NCBI GenBank assembly: GCA_029257805.1
Contig: JARIAR010000038.1
Coordinates: forward strand, 20,517-84,516
Origin: Blautia sp.
Lineage (GTDB): Bacteria; Bacillota; Clostridia; Lachnospirales; Lachnospiraceae
Reading direction: 5' to 3'
DNA: 64,000 bases
Positions 1 through 9,198 of this stretch are shown here, piece after piece (within the stretch, counting starts at the first letter, position 1; every line of letters starts with the position of its first letter). The position numbers and the translations under genes were made by a program. The notes beneath the pieces were generated by a model. That model was not told the origin of the DNA, searched no databases, and worked only from the letters and a program-made list of their open reading frames with translations.

Positions 1-218
1 AGCTTTCCACCATTTAAAACTGACACAATACTACCTTTATTTACAGATACTTTGTTCCCTAAATGAACAAAACTATTCTTACCGGCTCTTAATTCTGCTG
101 TCTTAAACAAACGCGGCATTTTTCCAAATTGTATTCTGTCTTTATGAAATAATTTTATTAAAAAACATTTTATATATCCTCTACAGACAGCATAAAGATT
201 TGAACAGATTCTCCCCAT
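1..218 (-). CDS. Partial acyltransferase, left-handed beta-helix (hexapeptide) type, N-terminal part
   Basis: The reading frame begins at an ATG (216-218) preceded by an AGGGGG ribosome site and runs off the left edge, giving about 72 residues. The visible part has a basic start (MGRICSNLYAVCRGYIKC) and then the short repeating pattern KNSFVHLGNKVSVNKGSIV, which resembles the first coils of hexapeptide-repeat acetyl or acyltransferases that decorate capsular or cell-wall sugars. It starts 21 bases after the stop of the TupA-like gene on the same strand, so it is probably the next cistron of the polysaccharide operon. The catalytic region lies outside the window, so substrate and exact family cannot be given. 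Confidence 0.6.
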   Translation of the reverse strand, partial: MGRICSNLYAVCRGYIKCFLIKLFHKDRIQFGKMPRLFKTAELRAGKNSFVHLGNKVSVNKGSIVSVLNGGK

Positions 219-238
219 TTTCTCCCCCTGCTTTAATT

Positions 239-1153
239 TTATTTGCGTTTTTTATAAGGTGATAAAACAAATTTTTTTCCTGCTTCAAAGTCAAAAGCAT
301 CCGGTGTAAATTCCACATATCCACTCCACGGATAAAAAGTCATTTCACCAAAATATATTTTTCCGGAAACATTATAAAGATCTACTCTGACATAAGGGAA
401 ACCTTTTGACAACCTTGACGCAACCTCCAGCATCTCTTTCAGATTGTCTGGTTTCTGAATATTGTCATCTGCCGCAGGACAGTCACTTGTAATATGAAGA
501 TTATTCCAGTCTTTATCATAAAAATTTCGTCTATGACCAATGTATCGATCTACATCCACTATGATATATTCCGGTTTTCCATCATAACAGAAAATTTTAT
601 AATCATTAATACCCGCTGCAGGATTTTCTTCATTAACCAGCAGTTCCTCTACAACAAACCCTGGTTTTAAACCGTAATATGCCCACTCTCTTCCTCCTGA
701 TTTAGGCATAAACCGTTTGTTTCCTGACTTCAGTTTAGACATGAGATCTTTAAAATCTATCTTACTTTTGTCTTCACAGATAAAAACATTCAGACCGCCG
801 CTTCCATGGGTTGTTTTTATTACAAAACGATCCGGCAAAGAATCCCAGTTAATTTCTTCTACCGTGTCATATTTCCCATATAACTTTACCAATATATCCT
901 CAAGACCTCTTTTTTTCAGAAATTTTCTAACCTCATATTTATCTACACATCTTTTCATAATCGGATTTCGATAGTAAAGTTTATACCACTGAAGCTTTTC
1001 TGTATATCTTACAGGATTTTTTAAATTTAACTTTCTTCCGGTTTTGATACGGTATTGTATTTTTAACATTGTTTTATCCGGAATAAAACTTAATGCATTT
1101 AATATACATTTTCTCACTTGAGCCGATTTAATGATCTTTTTATATCCGTTCAC
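239..1153 (-). CDS. TupA-like ATP-grasp protein of surface polysaccharide synthesis
   Basis: A 304-residue cytosolic protein that starts with GTG, with AGAGG eight bases upstream. It matches the TupA-like ATP-grasp family often found in capsule and teichuronopeptide clusters, where members are thought to join an amino acid or similar carboxylate to a sugar. Visible ATP-grasp features are FVIKTTHGSGG (glycine-rich loop, about 110-120), an EELL strand near 170, the NDYKIFCYDGKPEYI segment (about 183-197) and a C-terminal VRVDLYNVSGKIYFGEMTFYP stretch with the metal-binding D and E. It lies 16 bases downstream of the PGT/GT fusion gene. The family is clear; the substrate is unknown. Confidence 0.75.
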   Translation of the reverse strand: MNGYKKIIKSAQVRKCILNALSFIPDKTMLKIQYRIKTGRKLNLKNPVRYTEKLQWYKLYYRNPIMKRCVDKYEVRKFLKKRGLEDILVKLYGKYDTVEEINWDSLPDRFVIKTTHGSGGLNVFICEDKSKIDFKDLMSKLKSGNKRFMPKSGGREWAYYGLKPGFVVEELLVNEENPAAGINDYKIFCYDGKPEYIIVDVDRYIGHRRNFYDKDWNNLHITSDCPAADDNIQKPDNLKEMLEVASRLSKGFPYVRVDLYNVSGKIYFGEMTFYPWSGYVEFTPDAFDFEAGKKFVLSPYKKRK

Positions 1154-1169
1154 CTTTTTTTCCTCTTAA

Positions 1170-3209
1170 TTACTTCTTTCTTTTTACAGTCTGATGTACT
1201 TCATCTAAATATTTTTGAATGACAATTTCACGATTAAATTCAACTTCCACTTTTTTTCTTCCAGCCAGTCCCATATTCTTCTTTTCCTCATAGGACAACT
1301 GAAGAAACTGCTGGATTTTTCCAGAAAGGCTCCTAGCGTTTCCAGTTTCAAAAATATAGCCTGTTACACCATCATCAACCACATCTTTGGAACCGTTAAT
1401 ATCACTGGCAATACAAACTCTCCCAGACGCAGCCGTTTCAAGTAAAACATTAGGCACTCCCTCTCCGCCATGAGATGGAAGGATTGTGCAATGACATTTC
1501 CGAATCCACTCACTGATATTTTTCTGGAACCCTATATATTGTACATATCCTTTTTCTTCATATTCTTGAACTTTTTCAATGTACTCTTCTTCTTCATTCC
1601 AGCCAGCAATATAGAAATTAACATTTTCATGTTCTTCTTTTACAGATTTTGCAGCTTCCAAAAATTCTTCAATTCCTTTCAGCTTCATAACACGACCGAT
1701 AAAGATAAAATTAATTTCTTCTTCACCCGGAAACTCTGTCACCTGATATTGTTCCAGATTTACTCCTGAACCCGGGAGCATTTCCCAGTTATTTTTGATC
1801 ATTTTCTTTTCTATAAATAAATCTCTGTCTCCGCTGTTCTGGAAAAATGCCTTATAACCATGTTTTACTGTTACACGATATAACTGTGTTGCAATCTTAC
1901 TTACGAGCGTATCTTCCAAAAAAGTGGCTCCTGTTCCTGTTACATTGCAAACCTGCTTGTAGCCAAGTAAATTAGATACCAGCGTTCCATATATATTAGG
2001 TTTGATCGTATAGGAAAATATAATATCCGGCTGAACTTCTTTCATAATCTTAAAATATGCCCGAATCGTACCTATATCATTTTTAGGATTTACTCCCCGT
2101 CTGTCTACAGGCGTTGGAATTATTTTACAGCCCAATTCTTCAAAATATGTATTATCCGGATCATCTGGCATAGAAATATAAATTTCATGACCTTCCTGTA
2201 CTAGACGATTAATCAATTCTTTACGAAAAGAAAACAGAGTAATAAAATGGTTGGATAAAAATAATATTCTTTTAGTTTCTATCTTTTCTGTAGGTTTTGC
2301 TTTCATATTCCACTTACTTTGTACTTTATTTTGTCTGATAAAAGCAGCTGCACCTATGGCAGTTCCGGCTGCAATTACACTTTTTATATGGGATTTGTTT
2401 TTATTTCCGGAATCTGAATGTTTGTTTTTATAGTAACGGTAAATTCCATATAAACACCCGGAAGCTATAGCAGCTGCTGCTCCTACAACTGCAATCCCCA
2501 TTTTGATTTCCTGTTCTATTTTTTTAGGATCAAGAACAGCCTCCTTTTCAGGATTTTGCTTGTTTAACTCACCTGTACCGCCTTCCACAACCCCATCATG
2601 AGTTAGCACTGAACCAATGGTTCCGAGAAAACACTTCACATCCATTTTCAGCCCCATATTTTTAACGTATGCCCCATCGAATTCTGCTTTTATAGGAATT
2701 TCCAGTTCATCACGCCCATTAATCTGCGCCCATCCTGTCAGACCCGGAGTCACGTCATTTGCCCCATATTTATCTCGTTCCTGGATTAGATCTTCCTGGT
2801 TCCACAAGGCCGGTCTTGGTCCAATGATTGACATCTTTCCTGAAAAAATATTAAAAATCTGTGGAAGTTCATCTAAACTTGTTTTTCTTAAAAATCTTCC
2901 GGTCTTTGTTATATATGCATCCGGATTTCCCAACATATGGGTAGGCATATCTTTTGGAGTATCTGTCCGCATGGTCCTAAATTTCCAAATTTCAAATAAC
3001 TCTTTATTCTTTCCTACTCTCTTTTGCTTAAACAACACCGGTCCTGGAGAGTCCAGCTTAATAGCAATTGCAATTCCTGCCATTACCGGACTTAACAAAA
3101 CAATTGCTCCCCCAGAAAGAGCCATATCAATTTTTCTCTTTAGGGGTAAATACTTCTTTTGTTTTTCTGTCAGTTGAATTTTACTTTTGTTCAAATTTTC
3201 TTCTGCCAT
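1170..3209 (-). CDS. Fusion of phosphoglycosyltransferase (PglC/WcaJ-type) and GT4 glycosyltransferase
   Basis: 679 residues with two enzymes in one chain. Residues about 22-205 form a bacterial sugar-transferase domain with a re-entrant hydrophobic helix (28-50), KRVGK near 63, the FEIWKFRTMR motif (72-81), the catalytic Asp-Glu pair in SLDELPQ (D113, E114) and GPRPA. This domain class moves a sugar-phosphate from a UDP-sugar to undecaprenyl phosphate. Residues 215-312 are a linker with two short hydrophobic stretches (238-257, 277-291). Residues 313-676 form a GT-B, GT4-like glycosyltransferase with an E-x7-E motif (GGEGVPNVLLE). The two parts would prime the lipid carrier and add the second sugar. 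AGGAGAT precedes the ATG. It is the first gene of the operon, behind its own promoter and a leader terminator. Confidence 0.85.
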   Translation of the reverse strand: MAEENLNKSKIQLTEKQKKYLPLKRKIDMALSGGAIVLLSPVMAGIAIAIKLDSPGPVLFKQKRVGKNKELFEIWKFRTMRTDTPKDMPTHMLGNPDAYITKTGRFLRKTSLDELPQIFNIFSGKMSIIGPRPALWNQEDLIQERDKYGANDVTPGLTGWAQINGRDELEIPIKAEFDGAYVKNMGLKMDVKCFLGTIGSVLTHDGVVEGGTGELNKQNPEKEAVLDPKKIEQEIKMGIAVVGAAAAIASGCLYGIYRYYKNKHSDSGNKNKSHIKSVIAAGTAIGAAAFIRQNKVQSKWNMKAKPTEKIETKRILFLSNHFITLFSFRKELINRLVQEGHEIYISMPDDPDNTYFEELGCKIIPTPVDRRGVNPKNDIGTIRAYFKIMKEVQPDIIFSYTIKPNIYGTLVSNLLGYKQVCNVTGTGATFLEDTLVSKIATQLYRVTVKHGYKAFFQNSGDRDLFIEKKMIKNNWEMLPGSGVNLEQYQVTEFPGEEEINFIFIGRVMKLKGIEEFLEAAKSVKEEHENVNFYIAGWNEEEEYIEKVQEYEEKGYVQYIGFQKNISEWIRKCHCTILPSHGGEGVPNVLLETAASGRVCIASDINGSKDVVDDGVTGYIFETGNARSLSGKIQQFLQLSYEEKKNMGLAGRKKVEVEFNREIVIQKYLDEVHQTVKRKK

Positions 3210-3250
3210 TTTTTATCTCCTAATTTTAATTTTACAGGTAAATACGGTAT

Positions 3251-3279
3251 AAAAGGGCGCAAATCTAAAAATGCGCCCC
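3251..3279 (-). terminator. Intrinsic terminator inside the leader of the polysaccharide operon
   Basis: On the minus strand a GGGCGCA/TGCGCCC stem with a 10-base loop is followed directly by TTTTAT. It lies after the candidate promoter at 3350-3378 and 42 bases before the fusion gene start, and downstream of ilvA's own terminator. It would therefore stop operon transcripts unless read through. Confidence 0.65.
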
Positions 3280-3349
3280 ATCAACAATCAGGAATATCAT
3301 ATGTATTAAAACATATTTCTTTACCCTTTCTCCTATTCTTTCTAGAATT

Positions 3350-3378
3350 AGTTTACCATAAAGAAATTGTAAAATCAA
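3350..3378 (-). promoter_or_regulatory. Sigma-A promoter for the polysaccharide operon
   Basis: TTGATT, 17-base spacer, TAAACT on the minus strand, with an extended TG before the -10. The predicted transcript has a leader of about 130 bases with a small ATATGT/ACATAT hairpin (about 3299-3316) and then the terminator at 3251-3279. Confidence 0.55.
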
Positions 3379-3402
3379 GCTTCTTCCTATTTCCAGACAT
3401 AC

Positions 3403-3440
3403 AAAAGCAGACTATGCATCTGTTCGCATAATCCGCTTTT
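3403..3440 (-). terminator. Terminator of ilvA
   Basis: A 15-base inverted repeat (3403-3417 with 3426-3440, two mismatches, 8-base loop) begins seven bases past the ilvA stop. The 3' arm ends in TTTT. Confidence 0.65.
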
Positions 3441-3446
3441 CCTGTT

Positions 3447-4658
3447 TTATAAACTTGCACGTTTTACTTTTGGCCGGCAGCCGGCTTCTTCCAGTGCCTT
3501 CACAATCTGATTCTTATGCTCTGTTCCATATGCTTCCATTGTAATCTTTAACTCTACTGCCGCATTTCGGTTTGTACTTACAAACTGATTATGATCCAGC
3601 TTTATAACATTTCCCTGATTTTCTGAAATAATAGCTGCTACTCGCACAAGTTCTCCTGGTTTATCCGGAATCAGAACAGAAACTGTAAAAATACGATCTC
3701 TCTGGATCAGTCCATGCTGTACAACAGAAGACATGGTAATCACATCCATGTTTCCGCCGCTTAATATAGAAACAACCTTTTTGTTTTTAAAATCAAGATG
3801 ACGCAGAGCCGCCACTGTAAGAAGCCCTGAGTTCTCCACGATCATTTTATGATTTTCTACCATGTCAAGAAAGGCTACGATCAATTCGTCATCGTCAATG
3901 GTAAGAATCTCATCCAGATTTTCCTGTAAATACGGAAATATTTTTTCTCCCGGACGCTGTACAGCCGTTCCATCTGCAATCGTATTTACCTGAGAAAGAG
4001 TCAATACCTCTCCCGCTTCCAAAGATGCTTTCATACAGGCTGCTCCGGAAGGTTCTACACCAATTACTTTGATATGTGGGTTCAAAAGCTTTGCCAGGGT
4101 AGAAACACCTGTTGCCAGTCCTCCGCCTCCAATAGGAACAAGAATATAATCTACAAGCGGAAGCTCCTGTACGATTTCCATGGCAATTGTTCCCTGTCCG
4201 GTAGCAACAGCCAGATCATCAAATGGATGAATAAATGTATAGCCTTCTCTTTCAGCCAGTTCCTGTGCATACGCACATGCTTCATCATATACATCTCCAT
4301 GAAGAATCACTTCTGCCCCATGGCTTTTTGTACGTTCCACTTTAATAAGAGGGGTTGTAGTAGGCATAACGATTACCGCTTTTGCCCCAAATTTATGAGC
4401 TGCATAAGCAACTCCCTGGGCATGATTTCCTGCAGAAGCAGCGATCAAGCCTTTATTACGTTCCTCGTCTGTAAGTGTGCTGATCTTATAATAAGCGCCT
4501 CTTACTTTATATGCACCTGTACGCTGCATGTTTTCCGGCTTAAAAAACACTTTATTTCCCGTTAATTCTGAAAAATAAGAGCTTTTGATCAGCTTTGTTT
4601 CCTGAGTGACTTTTTTTACAATTTCTGATGCTTCTTCAAAAGTTTCCAATGTAAGCAT
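3447..4658 (-). CDS. ilvA: Threonine ammonia-lyase with C-terminal ACT domain
   Basis: 403 residues. The enzyme deaminates threonine to 2-oxobutyrate with pyridoxal phosphate. The PLP lysine sits in GAYKVRGAYYK (about residue 51), the phosphate-binding loop is SAGNHAQG (about 85-92), and GGGGLATG follows near 177. An ACT domain occupies about 325-400 (FTVSVLIPDKPGELVRVAAII), which in this family mediates amino-acid feedback. The ~400-residue single-ACT form is shared by anabolic and catabolic enzymes of Firmicutes, so isoleucine synthesis versus threonine breakdown is not settled by sequence. AGGAGG precedes the ATG. It starts 11 bases after ftsY and is probably the last cistron of that run. 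Confidence 0.9.
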   Translation of the reverse strand: MLTLETFEEASEIVKKVTQETKLIKSSYFSELTGNKVFFKPENMQRTGAYKVRGAYYKISTLTDEERNKGLIAASAGNHAQGVAYAAHKFGAKAVIVMPTTTPLIKVERTKSHGAEVILHGDVYDEACAYAQELAEREGYTFIHPFDDLAVATGQGTIAMEIVQELPLVDYILVPIGGGGLATGVSTLAKLLNPHIKVIGVEPSGAACMKASLEAGEVLTLSQVNTIADGTAVQRPGEKIFPYLQENLDEILTIDDDELIVAFLDMVENHKMIVENSGLLTVAALRHLDFKNKKVVSILSGGNMDVITMSSVVQHGLIQRDRIFTVSVLIPDKPGELVRVAAIISENQGNVIKLDHNQFVSTNRNAAVELKITMEAYGTEHKNQIVKALEEAGCRPKVKRASL

Positions 4659-4669
4659 ATGCAGTCCTC

Positions 4670-5614
4670 CTACTCCCCGGTTTTTTCCTCTACATCAAAC
4701 AGCGCATTTACAAATGCATCTGCATCAAATTTTTGCAGATCGTCAATACTTTCTCCTACTCCAATATATTTTACCGGAATATCCAGTTCTGATTGAATCG
4801 CTACTGCAATACCGCCTTTTGCGGTTCCATCCAGCTTCGTCAAAATAATTCCATTTACATTTGCAACTTCCGAAAACTGTTTTGCCTGTGCAAGTGCATT
4901 TTGTCCAGTGGTTCCATCTAAAACTACAAGTGTCTCTAGATAAGCGTCTGCATATTCTCTTTCCAGAATACGATAAATCTTTTTCAGTTCTTCCATTAAA
5001 TTCTTTTTGTTGTGCAGACGGCCTGCTGTATCACAGATCAAAACATCTGCATTTCTTGCTTTTGCTGCTGCAACTGCATCATATACAACAGATGCCGGAT
5101 CCGCTCCAGGCTGACCACCGATAATATCAACTCCTGCACGATTCGCCCACTGTGTAAGCTGCTCTCCTGCCGCTGCACGGAAAGTATCTGCAGCTGCCAG
5201 AACTACCTTTTTTCCCTGATCTTTTAACTTCCCTGCAAGCTTGCCCACAGAAGTTGTTTTTCCAACACCATTTACACCAATCACAAGAATAACGGATTTT
5301 TGATTTTCAAATGTATACTCTGTGCTGTCTACATACATCTGCTCTTTAATGCTCTCGATTAAAAGCTGCTTACATTCCATTGGCTCTTTAATATGTTTTT
5401 CTGCAATCTGAGCCTTGAGATTATCTAAAATAGCTGTAGTGGCATTGATTCCAATATCTCCCATAATAAGAATTTCTTCCAGCTCTTCGTAAAAATCCTC
5501 ATCAATGCTGGAATATCCTTTAAAAATAGAATCAAATCCTGCTACAATATTATCTCTCGTCTTTGTCAGACCACTTACAAGCCGTTTAAAAAAACCTTTC
5601 TTTTCTTCTGCCAT
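4670..5614 (-). CDS. ftsY: Signal recognition particle receptor FtsY
   Basis: 314 residues. FtsY is the GTPase that docks ribosome-SRP complexes at the membrane. The short NG-type form has no long acidic N domain. Motifs: GVNGVGKTTSVG (G1, about 113-124), DTFRAAAGEQL (G2/IBD, 143-153), DTAGR (G3, 195-199), TKLDGTAKGG (G4, about 258). The N-terminal four-helix bundle covers about 1-95. It follows smc by 13 bases, the usual Firmicutes order rnc-smc-ftsY. Confidence 0.97.
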   Translation of the reverse strand: MAEEKKGFFKRLVSGLTKTRDNIVAGFDSIFKGYSSIDEDFYEELEEILIMGDIGINATTAILDNLKAQIAEKHIKEPMECKQLLIESIKEQMYVDSTEYTFENQKSVILVIGVNGVGKTTSVGKLAGKLKDQGKKVVLAAADTFRAAAGEQLTQWANRAGVDIIGGQPGADPASVVYDAVAAAKARNADVLICDTAGRLHNKKNLMEELKKIYRILEREYADAYLETLVVLDGTTGQNALAQAKQFSEVANVNGIILTKLDGTAKGGIAVAIQSELDIPVKYIGVGESIDDLQKFDADAFVNALFDVEEKTGE

Positions 5615-5627
5615 ATCCTTCCTCCTC

Positions 5628-8600
5628 TTACTGTGTCAGCTCATTCTCTACCAAATCCACGGAAACAAGAGTTGAAACTCCTTTTTCCTGCATAGTGATA
5701 CCATAAAGTCTGTCTGCCGCATTCATGGTACCGCGTCTATGCGTTATTATAATAAATTGTGTGTTTTTCGTCAACTTCTGAAGATACCCAGCAAATCGCC
5801 CTACATTAGAATCATCCAACGCTGCCTCAATTTCATCCAACAGGCAGAATGGAGATGGTTTCAGGTTCTGAATGGCAAAAAGAAGTGCGATCGCGGTTAA
5901 TGCTTTTTCTCCACCGGAAAGCTGCATCATATTTTGAAGTTTTTTTCCGGGAGGCTGAGAAATAATACGAATTCCCGCTTCCAGAATATCTTCTTCCTCT
6001 GCAAGTTCCAACGTCCCTTTTCCACCGCCGAAAAGCTCTTTAAATGCCTTATCAAACTCTCTTTGAATCTCTGTGAATTTTTCTGAGAACTGTTTTCTCA
6101 TTCCTTCATCCAATTCCTGTATAATCTCCTGAAGTGTTTTCTCTGCTTTTTGCAGATCTTCATATTGTCCTGAAAGAAATGTATGACGCTCCAGTAATTC
6201 TTTATAGTCTTCGATCGCATTGACATTTACAGATCCAAGTCTCCGAATTTCTTCCTTCATTTGCGCGATCTGACCTTTCAACTCCTGGCGGTCGTTCATC
6301 TCTTCTTTTCGATACTGCTGCGCATTATTAGGAGTTATTTCATATTCTTCCCACATATAGGAAATCTGATTTTCTCTATTTTCTTCTACTTTTTCCTCCT
6401 GGCTTTTCAAGCGGAAACACTCCTTATCCAGAAGGCTGATCTGCTCTGATAACTGATCACGCTTTTCAAAGAATGTTTTATGTGTTTTACTTCTTAAATC
6501 TTTTTCTTCCTGCCATAACTGAAGTTTTTCTTTCGCCTCTGTTTCTTTTGCGGAAAATCCGGAAATTGTTTCTTTTAATTGAGAGATTTCTTCTTTCTTC
6601 TTTTCCATTTCCTGGCGTCCCTGCTCCAGATTTTTCTGGAGAGTATCCTGCTCCTGTTCGAACGCAGAAATTTCAGAAGCAAGACGTCCAAGATTCTCAG
6701 AAACAAACTGCACTTTCTGTTCTAAAGAAGAAGATTCCAGACGTACCTCTTCCAGCATTTTTAATGCTTTGCCTTCTTCTTTTTTCCAATCGTCCAGTTC
6801 TTCCTGTCGTGTAGAAATAAAAGTTTCCAGCTCTTTTTCATCCTTCTGAGACTCTTCCAGTTCTCTTTTAATCTTGTCATGATCTTCCTGTACTTCCCGA
6901 ATCTGGCGCTGAATATCCATCTGATCTCTTTGAATCTGCAAATACCCTCTTTGAATACGTTTTTCTTCTTCTTCCAGCTGATTCATATTCATTTTCGCTG
7001 TATTTTGTTCGATATATTGCAGACGTAATTTTTCCTGCAGATCAGCAATCGTATCCCGGATCACATTGCGTTTGCTGCGATTTTCATTAATCCCATTCTG
7101 CATGTTTTCCATGTCCCCTTTTAAAGAAAGGACACTTGCTTCCAGCTCCTCGATTTCTCTTCGCCGTCCCAAAAGATTACTGCTGTTTCGAAAAGCACCA
7201 CCTGTCATAGAACCGCCTGGGCTCAAAGATTCTCCCTCTACCGTTACCATACGTAATGTATGACGATATTTTTTACCAATTGCAATGGCATGATCAATGT
7301 GATCTACTACAACCACTCTTCCCAACAAATATTTTATCAGCCCCTGATATTGGGATTCTGTTTTTACAAGATCGCTTGCCAGACCGATCACACCTTGTTC
7401 TTTCAAAACATCTTTTTGGCTGAATTCTCCTCTGCTGCCTACACTACTAAGCGGAAGAAAGGTTGCACGCCCAAATCTGTTTTTTTTCAAAAACTCTATC
7501 ATGGTTTTTGCTGTCTGCTCATGATCCGTTACAATATTCTGGATACTTCCTCCAAGTGCAGTTTCAATGGCAATTTCATAATCCTTATTGACCTGAATAA
7601 GATCTGCCACTACACCTTTGATTCCCGGCATACGTTCTTTTTGTTCCATAACTCTTCGAATACTGTTTCCATATCCGTCATATCGTTCTGCCATATTTTT
7701 AAGAGAATCAAGACGGGAAGATTCCCTGTGGTACGCAGCCTGTCCCATTTCCATCTGGCGATTTTGTTCCGAAAGTTCTTTTTGAATGTGATGCACTTCT
7801 TCATCCAGATTCCTGCATTCTTCATTCATCTCCTGAATCAGGGAAGTAATAGCATCATACTGGGATCTGGCTTTTTTCATCGCCCCTGCCTGTTCTTCTT
7901 CTTCACTTTTAAGTTTTAAAATCCGCTGACTGATTTCTGCTTTCCGAATATCAATCTGCTCCAGCATGGTATCAAAGCGCTGTGCTTTTCCTTTTGTAGT
8001 TGCCCTGGAATTTAAAAGATCAATAATCTCATTTTTTCCTTCTTCTACGGCCTCTGTACATTCTCTGATATTTCTCTGAACATTTTGAAGGGTTTCTTCT
8101 TTTTCTCTGATTTGTTTTCGCATCTCTTCCAGTTTTTTTCGAAAAGATGCTTTTTCCCCATTCTGTTCCATACAGAGATTTCTTTTTTTATCCATTTCTT
8201 CCTGAATAGAAGAAAGACGGTTCTGATAATGTTCCTCATTTTGAACACCTGCCAGAAGCTGTTCATGCAAAACATTGATTTGACCTTCCAGCTGCTGTTT
8301 ATTTAATGCCCTTTCCTGTGTATCTTCACGAAGAACATCCATTTTTTCATTCAGCTCTTCCAGTTCTTTTTCCAGCTGTTCATATTCTTCTTTTATTTTT
8401 TCATATTCTCGCTGTGTTTCTGCAAGCTGCCGTTCCGCCACACGTTCTTTTTCTTCCAGTTCACGTAATAAATCACCTGTATAGGCATGCTCTATAAGAA
8501 ATAAATTAACATCCAGTTCTTTTAAAGTTTCTCGCTTTGCCAGATATATTTTCGCTGTTTCTGATTGCTTTTCCAAAGGGGCGAGCTGCCGTGTAAGTTC

Positions 8601-9188
8601 ACTTAAAATATCCGTTACACGAACAAGGTTCTGCTGCTCTTCTTCCAGTTTCTTGATCGTAGTATTTTTCCTTCGTTTAAATTTTACAATTCCGGCTGCC
8701 TCATCGAAAAGTTCTCTTCGATCTTCCGGCTTTCCACTTAAAATTTTGTCAATCTGACCCTGACCGATAATGGAATAACCTTCTTTTCCAATACCGGTAT
8801 CATAAAACATTTCATTAATATCTTTAAGCCGACAGGCACTTCCATTAATGAGATATTCGCTTTCTCCGGAACGGTATAATCTTCTTGTAACTGTCACTTC
8901 CTGAAAATCCACCGGAAGCTTATGATCAGAATTATCCAGCGTAATGGCAACAGAAGCAAAACTCAACGGCTTTCTCGCTTCTGTTCCGGAAAAAATAACA
9001 TCCTGCATATTTCCACCACGAAGCTGCTTTGCACTTTGCTCTCCCAGCACCCAGCGCACTGCATCTCCAACGTTACTTTTTCCACTGCCGTTTGGCCCTA
9101 CAATTCCGGTAATCCCATTATGAAATTCAAAGTTTATTTTCTGTGCAAAGGATTTAAAACCCTGTACTTCGATATTTTTTAAATACAT
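5628..9188 (-). CDS. smc: Chromosome condensation protein SMC
   Basis: 1186 residues, the normal bacterial SMC length. The N-terminal ATPase half has GPNGSGKSN (Walker A, 31-39). Two long charged coiled coils (about 170-500 and 670-1020) flank a hinge around 515-640 with the GYGNSIRRV, GIKGVVADL and GGSMTGGAFR glycine-rich segments. The C-terminal half has the LSGGEKALTAIALL signature and the Walker B CLLDEIEAALDD. SMC loads at ParB sites with ScpAB, which is not in the window, and compacts and separates sister chromosomes. It lies 10 bases downstream of rnc on the same strand. Confidence 0.98.
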   Translation of the reverse strand: MYLKNIEVQGFKSFAQKINFEFHNGITGIVGPNGSGKSNVGDAVRWVLGEQSAKQLRGGNMQDVIFSGTEARKPLSFASVAITLDNSDHKLPVDFQEVTVTRRLYRSGESEYLINGSACRLKDINEMFYDTGIGKEGYSIIGQGQIDKILSGKPEDRRELFDEAAGIVKFKRRKNTTIKKLEEEQQNLVRVTDILSELTRQLAPLEKQSETAKIYLAKRETLKELDVNLFLIEHAYTGDLLRELEEKERVAERQLAETQREYEKIKEEYEQLEKELEELNEKMDVLREDTQERALNKQQLEGQINVLHEQLLAGVQNEEHYQNRLSSIQEEMDKKRNLCMEQNGEKASFRKKLEEMRKQIREKEETLQNVQRNIRECTEAVEEGKNEIIDLLNSRATTKGKAQRFDTMLEQIDIRKAEISQRILKLKSEEEEQAGAMKKARSQYDAITSLIQEMNEECRNLDEEVHHIQKELSEQNRQMEMGQAAYHRESSRLDSLKNMAERYDGYGNSIRRVMEQKERMPGIKGVVADLIQVNKDYEIAIETALGGSIQNIVTDHEQTAKTMIEFLKKNRFGRATFLPLSSVGSRGEFSQKDVLKEQGVIGLASDLVKTESQYQGLIKYLLGRVVVVDHIDHAIAIGKKYRHTLRMVTVEGESLSPGGSMTGGAFRNSSNLLGRRREIEELEASVLSLKGDMENMQNGINENRSKRNVIRDTIADLQEKLRLQYIEQNTAKMNMNQLEEEEKRIQRGYLQIQRDQMDIQRQIREVQEDHDKIKRELEESQKDEKELETFISTRQEELDDWKKEEGKALKMLEEVRLESSSLEQKVQFVSENLGRLASEISAFEQEQDTLQKNLEQGRQEMEKKKEEISQLKETISGFSAKETEAKEKLQLWQEEKDLRSKTHKTFFEKRDQLSEQISLLDKECFRLKSQEEKVEENRENQISYMWEEYEITPNNAQQYRKEEMNDRQELKGQIAQMKEEIRRLGSVNVNAIEDYKELLERHTFLSGQYEDLQKAEKTLQEIIQELDEGMRKQFSEKFTEIQREFDKAFKELFGGGKGTLELAEEEDILEAGIRIISQPPGKKLQNMMQLSGGEKALTAIALLFAIQNLKPSPFCLLDEIEAALDDSNVGRFAGYLQKLTKNTQFIIITHRRGTMNAADRLYGITMQEKGVSTLVSVDLVENELTQ

Positions 9189-9198
9189 ACTCCACCTA

